Shown here: positions 63,896-64,000 of the stretch, piece by piece
How positions within the stretch are numbered: position 1 is the first letter of the stretch
How the letters are laid out: each line of letters begins with the position of its first letter
NCBI RefSeq assembly: GCF_000744095.1
Contig: NZ_JQLI01000001.1
Location: 1,426,001-1,490,000 of the forward strand
Direction of reading: 5' to 3'
Length of the DNA stretch: 64,000 nt
From: Cupriavidus necator A5-1
GTDB taxonomy: Bacteria; Pseudomonadota; Gammaproteobacteria; Burkholderiales; Burkholderiaceae
Notes under the pieces: generated by a model
Seen by the model: only the letters and a program-made list of their open reading frames with translations
What the model was told of the DNA's origin: nothing
Database searches by the model: none
Translations under genes and position numbers: made by a program

Positions 63896-64000
63896 TGCTG
63901 CCTCCTCCATCTTTTATAAATCCGGAAATTACTCCGCCGGCACAGAATGCCGCGAGCGAAACGCGGCGCGATGCCGGGTGGACAATACCAAGTCCACACC

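Overview
The window is GC-rich, mostly chromosome-like DNA of a betaproteobacterium, most likely Burkholderiaceae (Cupriavidus/Ralstonia type). This is inferred from the codon bias, from the Bug-family uptake proteins and from the dense aromatic-catabolism gene content. No rRNA, tRNA, CRISPR array or phage genes were seen. The left 25 kb is tightly packed and strongly GC-biased. The stretch from about 25 to 57 kb is lower in GC, gene-poor and full of insertion sequences, gene remnants and repeats, so it reads as an accessory region.

Layout. (1) 1-6.9 kb: a molybdenum hydroxylase (large subunit fused to a CoxG-like domain, FAD subunit, 2Fe-2S subunit), an acyl-CoA ligase, an enoyl-CoA hydratase and an MFS carrier form one co-directional operon. 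(2) 7.2-8.8 kb: a gentisate 1,2-dioxygenase remnant lies between an ISKra4 fragment and an IS3 fragment. (3) 8.9-12.3 kb: a binding protein without signal peptide, an isochorismatase-like hydrolase, an NTF2-like protein whose ribosome-binding site lies in a 12-bp hairpin, and an AraC regulator. (4) 12.5-25 kb: a divergent, MarR-associated regulon for an aromatic carboxylate. It has a ring-hydroxylating dioxygenase (alpha, beta, ferredoxin, reductase), a PdxA-like dihydrodiol dehydrogenase, a LigB-like ring-cleavage enzyme, a C-C hydrolase, an amidohydrolase, the 2-hydroxypentadienoate-to-acetyl-CoA enzymes and a Bug-type uptake protein. (5) 25-38.9 kb: an intact nitrilase, a second decayed nitrilase, a possible amidase remnant, two AraC regulators, a GlxA-type regulator, two cyanamide-hydratase-like HD proteins, and a DsbA-like/MBL pair with an old partial duplication. 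(6) 39-44.6 kb: an IS630 nested inside an IS3 element, a third HD protein, a TetR/SnoaL divergent pair with a clear operator-promoter, and oxidoreductase remnants. (7) 44.7-56.4 kb: an intact and a decayed ISL3 element enclose an aldo/keto reductase, an Old Yellow Enzyme, an MFS exporter, a Gal80-like Gfo/Idh protein, a LysR regulator and a TniQ-like fragment. Two pairs of long repeats with covarying palindromes lie here. (8) 56.5-64 kb: a thiolase (pcaF), an exported amidohydrolase, a Tat-exported FAH-family protein, and a periplasmic dehydrogenase made of cytochrome c, GMC flavoprotein and small subunit.

How it works together. Region 4 reads as a full route from an imported aromatic acid to pyruvate and acetyl-CoA. 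Region 5 suggests nitrile/cyanamide/amide chemistry, with repeated gene families and many scars. The most unusual structural signals are the two roughly 270-bp direct repeats (46761-47028 and 54099-54376) with covarying 16-bp palindromes next to a TniQ-like gene, the inverted repeat pair 44492-44616 / 53112-53228 with a covarying hairpin, and the hairpin that sequesters the NTF2-like gene's start.
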